Below the pieces are notes generated by a model. It saw only the letters and a list, made by a program, of their open reading frames with translations. It had not been told where the DNA came from and ran no database searches. A program made the translations under genes and the position numbers. A stretch of DNA of 64,000 nt, from NCBI GenBank assembly GCA_037349315.1, contig JBAIAC010000035.1, positions 9,004,501-9,068,500 on the forward strand, read 5' to 3'. Of the stretch, positions 1-10,512 are shown in pieces; position 1 is the first letter of the stretch, and every line of letters starts with the position of its first letter. Origin of the DNA: Chelydra serpentina (lineage: Eukaryota; Chordata; Testudines; Chelydridae).

Positions 1-188
1 GAGGGGTAGCTGTGTTAGTCTGGATCTGCAGAAGCGACAAAGGGTCCTGTGGTACCTTATAGACTAACAGAGGTATTGAAGCATAAGCTTTCGTGGGTCA
101 ATACCCACTTCTTCGGATGCAAGCAGTGGAAATGTCCAGAGGCAGATATAAATGTGCAGGGAAGATTCAGGCTAGAGATAACGATATG
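1..188 (-). mobile_element. Penelope-like element, 3' terminal fragment
   Basis: Read on the minus strand, this matches the terminal sequence that follows the GIY-YIG frame at 38423-38584. Shared blocks include AAATGTCCAGAGGCAGATAT (as read on the plus strand), the hairpin stem GTGGGT/ACCCAC followed by GAAAGCTTATGC, and the GTTAGTCTATAAGGT block. The copy runs off the left window edge, so its outer end is unknown. No coding sequence remains. The family assignment comes from linkage to the endonuclease at 38.6-39.0 kb in this same window. Confidence 0.75.
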
Positions 189-1136
189 ATATGGCTGTCC
201 TGTGTGTCATGCAATAGAAGTGCAGAAAATGTACCAATCAATAGTATTTTATTCAGTATGTGCCATGACAACACACAATATATATTTGAAATTTTACCAA
301 TTTTACATTCCTTGTGAAACATTTGATACAGATACAGTAAGCAAGTGGCATTTTAAACCATTATGAAAGTTAGAAAAAAGGTCATTAAAGGCAAAGAGGT
401 CCTTTACAACAACCAACCTAAGCAGCTACAACGCTGCTTTCCTGTTAGAAGTGCTTTAGTGTTCTCAATGTTGGCGAAGTGAGAATCAATTGGAAGGAAG
501 CAAGTGTCAACATAATTGTGTTAGATTTCTCTGTCCACATATATGATCTTAGGAAAAAATGTTGGGGTAGATATCATCTGCTTTCCTGCTCTGAGTGCTC
601 AATAATCAGACTGCAAAACTAAGAGGTGCTGTGTTCCTGAGATCTAACAACAGAAGGTTGAAGCTTTTGGGATTCTTGTGCGTCTTTGAGAAAAATGACA
701 TATCCATTCCCATTTTTCAGGAGAATGACAGACTACAAGGGATAACATACTAAGAACTTGTCTACAAAAGCCAGGTTGTTATGAATTGTTAAAAGATATC
801 ATTCGGGAAAGCATTTTATTTTAAACATTGCTTATGCACAATCCTGGGTTGTTTTTTAGAACAGCTGAAGAGAATAGGAGTAATAGAAAGACCATCTCCT
901 CCCTTTGCGTAGCACAATATTATGCAAAGAGGAACAAAACTCATATTGGAGTCTGAGACCGTGGTGTTTAACAAACCATTTCAAATTGGTCTTATCTTTT
1001 CCCATCTCTCAGTACTGGAATGCACCAAGAGGGTCTAACACTGATCCATGCTTTGTGCAGCATTTTGGGATGTATGCACCATCTAAAGGGAACGATTTAA
1101 AATGAGAAAGTTCTTTTCACTATTTGGCTCATAGAC
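189..1136. other. No feature recognised (unique AT-rich DNA)
   Basis: I see no repeat, long open frame or RNA gene here. Short open frames (such as 905-1105) have no recognisable domain. Confidence 0.5.
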
Positions 1137-1330
1137 CAATAGGTGAAAAAACACACCCCTGAGCGCTGCAAGTTTCAGTGCTGTAAAGTGCCAGTGTAGA
1201 CAGTGCACCAGCTCTCCCAACGCTGGTAGCTATTCCCCTCGTGGAGGTGGTTTTTTTAGAGCGCTGGAAGAGCTCTATCCCAGTGCTGCGACTACACAGC
1301 CACGTTAACGTTGCTAGTGAAGACATGCCC
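1137..1330. mobile_element. Degraded non-autonomous DNA element (MITE)
   Basis: A GC-richer island in AT-rich DNA with imperfect internal palindromes (GAGCGCTG near 1166 and AGAGCGCTGGAAGAGCTCT near 1257). It contains CAGTGTAGACAG, a phrase typical of the 'GTCTACACT' MITEs that also occur at 11528 and 54677. Ends and target duplication are not clear. Confidence 0.45.
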
Positions 1331-3999
1331 TTATTCTCTCAAATGGAAGGAAACAATGGACAGCTCGTGAAGTGCAGAATAAAGACTCATTTACACACAG
1401 GAATTTCAAGTACACCTACCTTTACCCAATACATGTACTTGAAACAAAGTCTTATACAAACAGTAGCAAAAATGACTCAAATACAGTAACCACCTACAAA
1501 TTGACAATGGGTACTAGACTGGCTTGTAAGATCTCTCAACTTCACAGAAGATGAGGAGCTAAGAATTTCAACTAGATAGACAAACTAAAACCAAGAAGAT
1601 TCTGTTAACTGAACAGAACTATATACTTTGTACACCATAAAACACTCAACTTCATATACCATAAATCAATTTTAGCTACCTGACAACATGATCAGACTTC
1701 CTGGTCATCTTTAAGGGAAATTCATTTCCACTTTTCATTTAAGAGCAGTGTAAAATCAATAATGCTTCCAGCAGGTTAAATGGTACTGTGAATTTTGCTT
1801 TCATTATAAGCCCTTGGGAGATGGCATTTAGAGAGAGCAATATTGACGAAGGTTAAAGCCTTAATTTAATACAAAACACAGAATGCAAAAAAAGTTTTAT
1901 TTATTGGTAGATTAAAATCCTGATTATTTCTTTGGATCTTTATTAGTGTCATAAAAATAATCTTTTAAGCTATTTATCTAAAAAAATGAAATGGGTTTTT
2001 ATCCTAAAAACTGCAGTTTTTAAAGGGTGTTAAAATTTATAAGCTACATACATATCCTAAATTTAGATCCTTCACTTGTGTTTTATGCAGATAATATAGG
2101 GTCAAAAGCCATTTATAAAAAAAGTTCTGAGGTACAACAGTGACTGCTGCTTCAATGGAACATCCATGTTCAAAAGTCAGCTTTCCTGATACTTTTAAAC
2201 AAGGACATATGTGTTATAATTAGTTGTGGCTGCAGTGAAACATTCTGTCTCACCAAGAAGATAGTCTGTTCAAAAACGAATTTTAAGCTCAGGTGTTTAT
2301 TCAGAAAGGTATATATAAATTACCCAAGAGCTCATCTCAGACAACAACTAACAGTGTTCATTCTATCTAGTTTCCTTTTCACAAATAAAAAAAGCAGTCA
2401 TGAATGGTTTTAACAGACCAAATAAAATCCCTTGAAACCTAGAGAATTCACAATGCATTGCCTAATTTCCATAAACATCTATCCTACTCAGCTATTTAAG
2501 TATTTGGAATGTCAGGTTGTTTGGACAATATTTTGATAGCCTAAACTATACAAAAGTACTTTAACATGCCCAAGTAATGCACATGGCTCTTTACTCGTGG
2601 TATAAAAACATAACGTAACTCGGTAGGTGGCATGGTGTGTGCTTCGTTGCCGAACACAAGAGGAAGTAATCTCTATATCCAAACTAGACTTTGGGGCAGA
2701 CTTGATTTATAGATCTAGGGTTCTTTCTAATAGTTGCAGCAAATGGAAGGAAATAATTTGTGTGAACAAGTCCATTGTTTGAACCCCTTCTTAGTACCAT
2801 ATCAGGCCAGCTGAATATAAACAAATCTGGTTATCAGTAGAAATGGCAGATTAAGTTTCATTTGTGAAGGAAATATTTTATTTGTACGTCTTTCAGCTAT
2901 TGAAGGAAACAACTATGAGACTGGTAGCGGAAACAAACAACTGCCATCACCAAAATTAAACAATTCACAGCTCTGATTTTACACATTTCTCTTCCCCTCA
3001 CACTTATTATATGTGAAAAAAAAATTACCAACACCTTTCATTACAAACACGGCTGGCCCAATATCATGGCAACCAAGCTTCTGGATTAATAGGACCTGAA
3101 CAAGACTCATGCCAGAACATATCAACAAAAGATGACATGTGGTTGGTATATAATGATACGAGATAAACCCTCCACTTCTCCATCCTAACTGTTAGATAAA
3201 GAATGAAATGGACAAGACTTGTGTAATAAATTACACTGCAGGAGCAGAAGAACTATCCTCCTCCTGAGAAATTAGTCTACTTACTAGTTTTAAAAATACA
3301 AGAGACAGAAACATAACTATTCCTGAACACCATGTCCAATCTGAAACAATGAACGTATTTGTCAGCAAATAAGTGGCTTTTAGTGACTCGGTTTCATAAT
3401 ATAAACAACAAGCTGCCCACTAGAATTATCTACACAACTGGAAATTTGGTTAGAATCTCCGCAGTCATGTTTGTTACAAGGTGTGTACTAATAGTAGCCA
3501 TTTGCAGTTCACGACTTTACTGGTTCCACAAACTTATGAATATTAAATATTATATGCCATAGATGGTTTTCTTTATATTAATTATATACATACATTTGCA
3601 TATAGCTTGATCTAACACACATGAACCCTTTATAACATCTCTTCTTATGATGGAAACTAAATAATTTGATTAACAAGATCTTTGAAACTATGAGGCAACT
3701 TTATTGTTCTTCCACTGCACCTGATTTTGTTTAGAGTCCCTTCCTTCTGTTGAGGTTTGCCCTCTGTGCAGATATATTTTCTGGCATCACTTTTCTAACT
3801 CACGAGGGTCCCTTGTGAGCTAACTCATTTCATGTTCACTGCTAGTTTACACTGTAGCCACTGTCTATGTCACAGGATTCATTACAGTCTTTTCCTGAGG
3901 ACAAATAATTCCTTGCTTGTTTCTAGGAAGTGATGGTTACAGTGGTAGAGTTGTCCATGTAATTCTACCACATTTATGAAGGTTTGAATGGTCATTGAA
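1331..3999. other. No feature recognised (unique AT-rich DNA)
   Basis: Low-GC single-copy-looking sequence. No open frame with a known motif and no repeat I recognise. It would lie in an intron or downstream region if the candidate minus-strand promoter at 9.4 kb is real. Confidence 0.45.
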
Positions 4000-4000
4000 G

Positions 4001-4236
4001 GTTTGTCTGCACATACACTGCTGGAGCTACGCCACTGTAGCACTTTAGTAAAGATGCTACTATGCCAAAGGGAGAGCTTCTCCCATCAGCACAGTTAATT
4101 CACCTTCCCAAGAGGCAGTAGCTATGTTGACAGGAAAAGTTCTCCCTTCAACATAATGCTGCCTACATGGTGTGAAAAATCCACACCCCTGAGCGATGTA
4201 GTTATACCAGTATAGGTCTGTAGTGTCAACCTGGCC
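4001..4236. mobile_element. Degraded MITE with imperfect terminal inverted repeats
   Basis: The left end reads GGTTTGTCTGCACATACACT. The reverse complement of the right end reads CCAGGTTGACACTACAGACC. The two match loosely around GGTT-GTC(T)ACACT. The interior has several short inverted segments and the phrase CACCCCTGAGCG that also occurs in the MITE near 1157, so the two are probably related. Confidence 0.5.
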
Positions 4237-7200
4237 TGAGAACAAGTTACTTTCCCACGCTGAACCAGTTTCATTTCAAGTAATGAATGATGAACTTTCA
4301 TGGGGTGGTTAAAAGGAAGTCTTCATTGCCACTGCTTGTGCCATACTTGCTCTGTGAATATCACGTTTCCTCTTCAGAACTAAGAATTCAGCTTCTTTCA
4401 CAAACACAATATAACCTTAAATTTAAAAAATAATAATTGGCAACAAGGTCAAGAAAGAATCTACTTGCAAACTACTAAATTGGAAGTTGGGCAGTTTTTA
4501 GAAAACCGGTTTTAACTTTCAGCCAATTGGATTTCCATATAAACCTTAGTGGCAATTGATTTCATATTAAACTGATTTCATACCATTAAAGTCGCTTGCT
4601 TCTGTTCAAACATCCAAAGGCAGGCAATTTTTTTTGGTAGAAATATAGATATTAGAAATAGAAAAATAGCTTGATCTTAAAAAGCAAGCTTTAACATCCA
4701 CAACTGAATGATTTAACAACAAAAGCTATGAAGTACTTCAAATACTGCTTTCCAATTCAATACTTGTTCTTTTTATTTCCATAGTCCCACATCAGTTGAA
4801 ACAGATTTTTTTTTTAAATGAAGCTTACCAACGAAGGTAAATATAAATTTGTCATTCTAATCAGTATCTTCTTAGATGATATACATGTCTAAAACTTTAA
4901 CTAGGTAAACTATGGCAGATGTCTATATAAGTAGACAACTCGCCATTAACAACTATTCACATGAGGAAGTCACCAAAACAAGGACACAAACTGATGCCTA
5001 TGTGGGCAGTTTTAGCAGATAGAAACCAAGGAATAGATGGTCATTTAAAATGAACTACACTCATCACTAAAGGCACTCTCTCCAAAAAAATATGGTGAAA
5101 ATGTATACAACTGCAGCCCATACTATACCTGTTCTGTGGAAAAATGGAAGACATTCTCCAGGTCTATCAAGATAGCACTTTTCAAAAGCCCTACAACACA
5201 TTAAAATAAAAAGACATTTAAGAAGCTGCATGAACCCTTCCAAACGTTTAGCTGTCCATGTGCAAGAGCCTAAATACAGTACAAGATGCTAAACACTACC
5301 CATGAGAAAATGAATGGACACAAAGACAGTCCTAGTTTCACCAGAAAGGAGGGATTTTATAAACTTTCGTGAAAAATTTTCTTTTAAAAATGAGGAAATA
5401 TATACAGAAGATTCCACTGTGTTAAAGCTGTGACAAGCTTACAAAAGCCCCAGAATTTAGAGGGAAGACGGACAATAGTAATTCACTAATCTACTTCTTT
5501 TCCTCGCACTGTGAGTTAATGGCAAAATATTCTGGATTTGTCAGTTTGTGACATCCACTGACCCAGAAGTCAGAGATACTACCTCATAATTGGTGGATCA
5601 GTGTCAACTAGTCTGACAAAGATCCTCTATGTCAAGGATGACAGTCATTGGCAGGCTCAACCTTGGTAGTAGGTCAGTAGGGATACAGACTTGGCAGACA
5701 CTGCTCTACACCTTACCAATCTGCACTGGACAAGCATGCTGAAGTGCCAGCTAAACTCTTTTGCATGGGTCCAGGAACATTGCTGAAGAGGTTTCCATCA
5801 AAGAGCAGCATAAGAATTTACAAGGCCAAGGATGCGTGAGATAATGCATTAAATATTGAAATTAAATATGAAAGTAATTTTAAATGAGTTATCAATGTGA
5901 GCCATGAAATGCACAAATACTCCATGTGATGAGGATAAATACCATTAATTTGCATGAGCTTGTTCCCTTACTGCAGGAGCTTCAGTTTGTTGATGTAATA
6001 TTGTATATACAATAGAAGATGAGTTTTTAAAGTCTCTTACTGTGTTCTTTGTAACAGCTATACTGATTTGTTAGAAGAGATTTTCATTTATTTGCATTTC
6101 AAATCAGATCACCCATGCTCCCCCCACCTTACCTTCCAAGAATGGAAGAGTAAAGGTCTTTGGAGACCACTATATATAATTGTCACAAAGAATGTCTCTA
6201 TGCAATGGTTTAACTCTATTTTAAAAGCAAAGAACTATTACACAATAAGGCACTTTCACTTAACACCTCCCTAAACAGCAGAATCTAAAAACAGACCGGT
6301 TACAAAGAACTGCTTCTTGATATTAAAGATTTAATCCTCTGTAAAGACTGTTCAAGCAAGCCTTGAAATGTGTATAGTGCATTTAATAAACCATTATTAG
6401 CATTCTGCATTGAAAGAGATGAGAACAATACTAGGCATTAAGATAAGTACTCTATCAAGATGAAGATTATAAAGCAGGTCATCAAAACAAGTAGTTAAAA
6501 TCTGACTTCATAGCAAAAATCAGGAAATAAAGAAAAATATGGCCTGTAGGCTTGAGCTCCTTCAAGTTCAGTCCTGGGTTAAAATTCAGGATGGCAAGGA
6601 AGCTATTCAACACTGTAGTATGTAGTCTTCAAATGTATTAACTTCAGTGACTAAAAGTATCAGAGAAACAATTCAATCCAAGTCCCACTGATGACAATAT
6701 TCTCTCAACGCATCCCATCCCTCCTTTGCATTCCTCATAGTTCTAAAACTCCCCCGAGAAGAGGGAAAGTCTAAGAAGTTACTTTCTCGTTCCCCCATTC
6801 ATTTTTTAATAATCTTTATTTTATTATCTTGTGCCTCCTTTGCGGTCATTGAAAAAGTTCTCTTTCAAAATTTCCTCCCCCCTCTATAATAGATCCTCCA
6901 TATCTGGCAGCAAATATGCTGGTTTCACTAAATTAGGTAAACCACTGGGCAGATGTTTTTTTTCAAAAATAAATGCCTTGAGGCGATTAACAGTAATTTC
7001 AAGACTTAGTCAGCAAAGTTTGATCAAGTGAGGTAAGCGCGGAACCACTACTGTCTTACTGTGGGGATCAAATTATGAAATCAAGTACACATTTGATTCA
7101 ACTACGTACAGTTTATCTTAAGCTAAGACCTACATTTTAATGTTTTCAAAATTATACTAACTAAAACTCCTTTACTGAAGTTACTAGCTTTTCCATCACC

Positions 7201-7635
7201 TTACAGCACCACTGTTTGCTGACTAGTGAGAAATATTGCAGCTTTTGAAGAATATGGCAGCAAAATGTAGATAGAGGGAAGGGGGAAATGAGGTTGAACA
7301 CAACTAAAAACAGGATTCAGAATCTGACAAAGTTATGGTACTCATGAACAACAGGCTTCCTAAGCATTACTACAGCTGGGAAAAGTGTGCATTGAATAAT
7401 CCTTACTTTTTTTTTTTTTTTTAAAAGGCCAACCACAATAGCTGAATATTTTGGGTTTAAAGTAAGTGGCTCTATTACAGTGAGAGGAGAGCAGCATGAC
7501 ATGGTATCTAAAACTGAATTTTGCAGCTATAAACAAGACAACGTGGAAGTATAGCACAATAATACAAACTTTGCAAGTTATTCCCTTGATATCTCATTAT
7601 TGGATCTGATCTCCAAGTTATTCATTAAGTATAAT
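4237..7635. other. No feature recognised (unique AT-rich DNA)
   Basis: Mostly AT-rich unique sequence with a T homopolymer near 7407-7422. A weak minus-strand exon-like segment at 5717-5782 was considered and set aside (see rejected items). No RNA gene or transposon recognised. Confidence 0.45.
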
Positions 7636-7875
7636 CTTTACAATTTCATAGCACCTTTCATTAAAGAACCATAATGCACTATACAAACATTAATGAATTA
7701 TGTCTCTGGGAGGCAGGGAGGTACTATCCCCACTTTACAGAAGAGGAAAATTAAACATAAAGAGGTTAAATAGTTTGCCCAAGTACACATAGGAAGTCAC
7801 AGAAATGGAAAAAAACCACAGGTCACTTGACTTCCAGTCTCGTGTTTTAACCATAAGACCATGCTTCCTCTATGA
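7636..7875 (-). mobile_element. MIR-like CORE SINE
   Basis: The plus strand reads CCCCACTTTACAGAAGAGGA, then AAGAGGTTAAATAGTTTGCC, then a 'cccaagt...acataggaagtc' block, and ends in the complement of a tRNA-like head. That is the complement of the order known for MIR-type SINEs (tRNA head, CORE, L2-like tail with 'cccattttacag'). Two more copies at 23036 and 34112 have the same layout and orientation. It is an old copy with many substitutions. Confidence 0.7.
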
Positions 7876-7927
7876 TATCCCCCTGATCAGATCCACAAGC
7901 CATTGAAAGACAGGAATTGCCTTAATG

Positions 7928-8358
7928 CAGAGTCAGCAAACTACAGCCTGCAGGCTGGAGCCGTTTTAAGCTAGCCCGCGAGCTCCTGCTGTGGAGCAGG
8001 GTCTGGGGCTTGCCCCACTCCCGCGCTCCAGCCGGGGCACAGGGTCGGGGGCCACGCCACGCGGCTCCCGGAAGCCACAGCATGGCCCCGCTCCAGCTCC
8101 TACACACTTCAATGGCCCCGTTCTAACGGCCCCCCTCTATGCTCGTGCCTGTGGACGGGGTAGTGTGCAGAGCCACCTGGCCGTGCCTCCGTGTAGGAGC
8201 CAGAGAAGGGACATGCTGCAGCCCCCACTGGCCTGGAATGGCAAGCGGCAGCCAGTGGGAGCTGCGGTCGGCCAAACCTGTGGACGCGGCAGGTAAACAA
8301 ACCGTCCCGCCCGGGGGCTTACCCAGGCAGGCTGCGTGCCAAAGGTTGCCAATCCCTG
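7928..8358. mobile_element. GC-rich non-autonomous hAT-like element
   Basis: The left end CAGAGTCAGCAAACTACAG and the reverse complement of the right end (CAGGGATTGGCAACCTTTGG) are related inverted repeats of the CAG(G)G type seen in hAT elements. The interior is over 60% GC and contains GGCAGGTAAAC and GGTCGGCC blocks shared with the elements at 15763 and 16442. No convincing 8-bp duplication is visible. The many overlapping open frames here are due to high GC. Confidence 0.6.
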
Positions 8359-8404
8359 TTGTAGATAATGTACCTATAATTGTTCTTATTAGTTCCTCAT
8401 CTTT

Positions 8405-8665
8405 TTAAAATCCTGTTAAATCCTAAGCTTCAACAATTTGAGGCAAGGAGTTCCACCGGGGATGAACACGTAAAACATATTTCCAGTTACCAGCGTTAAG
8501 CGAGCTGATCGGCAATTTCATTGAATGTCCCGCCCCCTTACATTTGCATTACCAGAAAGTGTAAACAGGTGCAACTGATCAGTACTTTACTCACCTCCTG
8601 TCCTATCTTAAGCCTCCTCACTAAACTAAACAGTCCCACTCTTTCCACTCCCCTCATAGGGAAGT
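8405..8665 (-). mobile_element. CR1/L3-type LINE, ORF2 3'-end fragment
   Basis: On the minus strand the phrase GTGGAACTCCTTGCC (plus 8445-8459) is identical to the LINE ORF2 3' end at 45553-45570. Further upstream on the minus strand, GGGACTGTTTAGTTTAGTGA resembles the region coding GLFSL in CR1-type proteins. All frames are broken. It abuts the PLE end at 8703. Confidence 0.55.
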
Positions 8666-8702
8666 GTCTCTGTCATCTTTCTTGGGCATCAGCTTGTGTG
8701 GG

Positions 8703-8836
8703 TAAAAAAACTGCAACTGAAGAAGTGGGGGTTTTTACCTACAAAAGCTTATGGCCAAATAAATATTAGCCTGCAAGGTGCCACGGGACGCCTCGTTGTT
8801 TGTGTGGATACGGACTAACAGGGCTACCCCCGCTGA
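8703..8836 (+). mobile_element. Penelope-like element, 3' terminal fragment
   Basis: Plus-strand copy of the PLE terminus: CTGAAGAAGTGGG, a hairpin, AAAAGCTTATGG, CAAATAAATATTAG, AAGGTGCCACGGGACGCC and GGACTAACAGGGCTACCCC. It is closer to the subfamily at 22385 (AAATAAATCT type) than to the 31193 and 38423 copies (CAATACCTCT type). It ends about 300 bp before the CpG island. Confidence 0.7.
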
Positions 8837-9139
8837 GACGTGTCATCTTCCTTATCGGTCTCAGAGCCCCCCCGCTCCCCCCCTCCAGGTGTGTGAAGTC
8901 TCTCTGCGGCTCCTCTGTCTCTGCTAAGCCTCGACCAAACCTGCCGGGCAGGGACACCCCCTCTCTACACAGGCGGCTAGAGAAAATAGACAAGAATCAC
9001 AGGACTGTCACTTAAACACCCCCCCTCGCCCCCCTCACCATCCCGTTCACAGACCGAGCCCAGCCCCCCCAGCTCTCCTCAGCCCCCCCCAACCCAACCC
9101 AACCCAGCTCTCCCTCCCTCTCAACGGGACACGCCAGCC

Positions 9140-9530
9140 CAGCCCGCTCCTGGGGCGGGCACCAGCCTGTTCTCCAGGGTCCGGTCCTAGAGCCCCCCGT
9201 GGGGTCAGGGACCCGCTGCAGAAGCCCCGGGCGCTCGGCTCGAGGGAGGTCCCGCCCCGCAGGGGAAAGGCCGCGGCTCGCAACGTACCGGAGGCGCGGC
9301 GAGCGGCCGTGGAGCGCGTTGCTCCCCAGCCTCGCTCTCGGCAAAACTTTATTCGGCCGGCGCCGGGACACACAGGGCACCTCCGCTCGCGCAGAGCCGG
9401 GCCCAGAGCCCCGGATGTGAATCTGGGCCGGGGCGGGGGAGGAGAGGCGGAGAGAGCGAGAGCGCGCGCAGGCAGATTCCTGCGGCACTGCGCAGGCGCC
9501 GGCTGGGCAGGGTGGGCTCTGAGCCAATCC
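9140..9530 (-). promoter_or_regulatory. CpG island, candidate TATA-less promoter (minus strand favoured)
   Basis: CpG density is far above the rest of the window (CGGCGCCGGG, GAGCGCGCGC, GAGGCGCGGCGAGCGGCC). Motifs seen are an NRF1-type palindrome CTGCGCAGGCGCC near 9486-9498, an Sp1-type GGGGCGGGG near 9431, and CCAAT within GAGCCAATCCC near 9521-9531. On the minus strand the CCAAT box and NRF1 site lie upstream of the CpG core, and a good splice donor follows at 9288. That arrangement fits a TATA-less promoter reading leftwards with exon 1 in about 9289-9430. No downstream coding exon could be identified, so the gene is unknown. A bidirectional or plus-strand promoter is possible. Confidence 0.6.
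9283..9288 (-). other. Candidate 5' splice site of a non-coding first exon
   Basis: The minus strand reads CGCCTCCG|GTACGTTG, a strong match to the vertebrate donor consensus (G|GTRAGT with C at +4). It lies at the downstream edge of the CpG island, where a first exon normally ends. The start site and acceptor are not determinable from sequence alone. Confidence 0.4.
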
Positions 9531-9537
9531 CAGCTAC

Positions 9538-10130
9538 AGGAGGGAGGCTGGGGGCTGAGGTGGGGATGGGGGAGTGTTGAAGGGGAGCTAGGGTCAGGGT
9601 GGAGAGCAGGGAGGTTGGGGGGCTGAGGGAGGAGGTGGGGATGGGGGAGTGTTGAAGGGGAGCTAGGGTCAGGGTGGAGAGCAGGGAGAGAGGGGGCTGT
9701 GGGAGGAGGTGGGGATGGGGAGTGTTGAAGGGGAGCTAGGGTCAGGGTGGAGAGCAGGGAGGTTGGGGGGCTGAGGGAGGAGGTGGGGATGGGGGAGTAT
9801 AGAAGGGGAGCTAGGGTCAGGGTGGAGAGCAGGGAGGTTGGGGGCTGTGGAAGGAGGTGGGGATGGGGGAGTGTTGAAGGGGAGCTAGGGTCAGGGTGGA
9901 GAGCAGGGAGGTTGGGGGGGCTGAGGGAGGAGGTGGGGATGGGGGAGTGTTGAAGGGGAGCTAGGGTCAGGGTGGAGAGCAGGGAGAGAGGGGGCTGTGG
10001 GAGGAGGTGGGGATAGTGAAGGGGAGCTAGGGTCAGGGTGGAGAGCAGGGAGGTTGGGGGCTGAGGGAGGAGGTGGGAATGGGGGAGTGTAGAAGGGGAG
10101 CTAGGGTCAAGGTGAAATAAGGGTGGAGAG
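9538..10130. repeat. G-rich minisatellite, about 74-bp unit, 8 copies
   Basis: The landmark GCTAGGGTCA recurs at about 9587, 9662, 9735, 9810, 9884, 9960, 10026 and 10100, giving spacings of 75, 73, 75, 74, 76, 66 and 74. Units alternate between a 'GGAGGTTGGGG' type and a 'GGAGAGAGGGGG' type (the latter near 9685 and 9984), so there are at least two subtypes. The plus strand has dense runs of three to seven G, so G-quadruplex or R-loop structure is plausible. The array begins directly beside the CpG island. A Pro/Leu-rich 376-codon minus-strand frame (9047-10177) crosses it but is a product of composition. Confidence 0.95.
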
Positions 10131-10179
10131 CAGGGAGGATGACAAGCAGGGAGCTGAAGGGGGATGGGAAAGGGCAAAA

Positions 10180-10290
10180 GTCTTTAGGGCAGGGTGGATT
10201 TTCCATCAAAACTTTGTTTTTTCAACAGAAAATTGGATTTTTGATAAAACTATTGGGGGACACACATGAAAACAGAACATTTTCAATTTC
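10180..10290. repeat. AT-rich dispersed repeat fragment
   Basis: A run of TTTTC/GAAAA blocks (GATTTTCCATCAAAAC, CAGAAAATTGGATTTTTGAT) resembles the AT-rich repeat at 26690-27010 and is likely the same old family. Boundaries are approximate. Confidence 0.4.
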
Positions 10291-10445
10291 AGGGTGCTGC
10301 ACTGGTGCCCCAGGGGTGATGTCGTTCAGCTGCCTCATTCCCTCCTCCATTGGCTGTTTTCCCCAGCTTGGCTACATTATGCATCCCGTGGGCTGGGGAC
10401 TCCCATGAAGCACTCTGTGGCTCAGCAAGAGGGGAGGCCATAGCA

Positions 10446-10512
10446 CATGCTGGGAAATGTAGCATGATCACAGGGCATGCGGCAACCAAACTACGACTTC
10501 CAGGAGGCATCG
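10446..10512. promoter_or_regulatory. Two ZNF143-type motifs in opposite orientation
   Basis: On the plus strand ACTACGACTTCCAGGAGGCA (from 10490) and on the minus strand GCTACATTTCCCAGCATG (10463 to 10446) both resemble the ZNF143/THAP11 site ACTACA(A/T)(C/T)TCCCAG(C/A)(A/G)TGC. They are inverted relative to each other and about 26 bp apart. They lie about 1 kb from the CpG island. They could be regulatory, or the inverted ends of a small unrecognised transposon. Confidence 0.45.

Noticed and set aside
5717..5782. Possible 66-bp minus-strand exon with CAG acceptor and GTAAGG donor
   Set aside because: One frame is open, but the polypyrimidine tract is weak, the exon is short and the peptide is not recognisable. 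Splice-like pairs of this quality occur by chance.
9538..10130. Regular direct repeats that might suggest a CRISPR-like array
   Set aside because: Units are contiguous without unique spacers, G-rich and in vertebrate DNA; this is a minisatellite.
9047..10177. 376-codon minus-strand open frame, Pro/Leu/Ser-rich
   Set aside because: It is a translation of the 74-bp G-rich minisatellite and CpG island. The unit length is not a multiple of three, so the peptide repeats drift between frames; stops are rare because the strand is C-rich.
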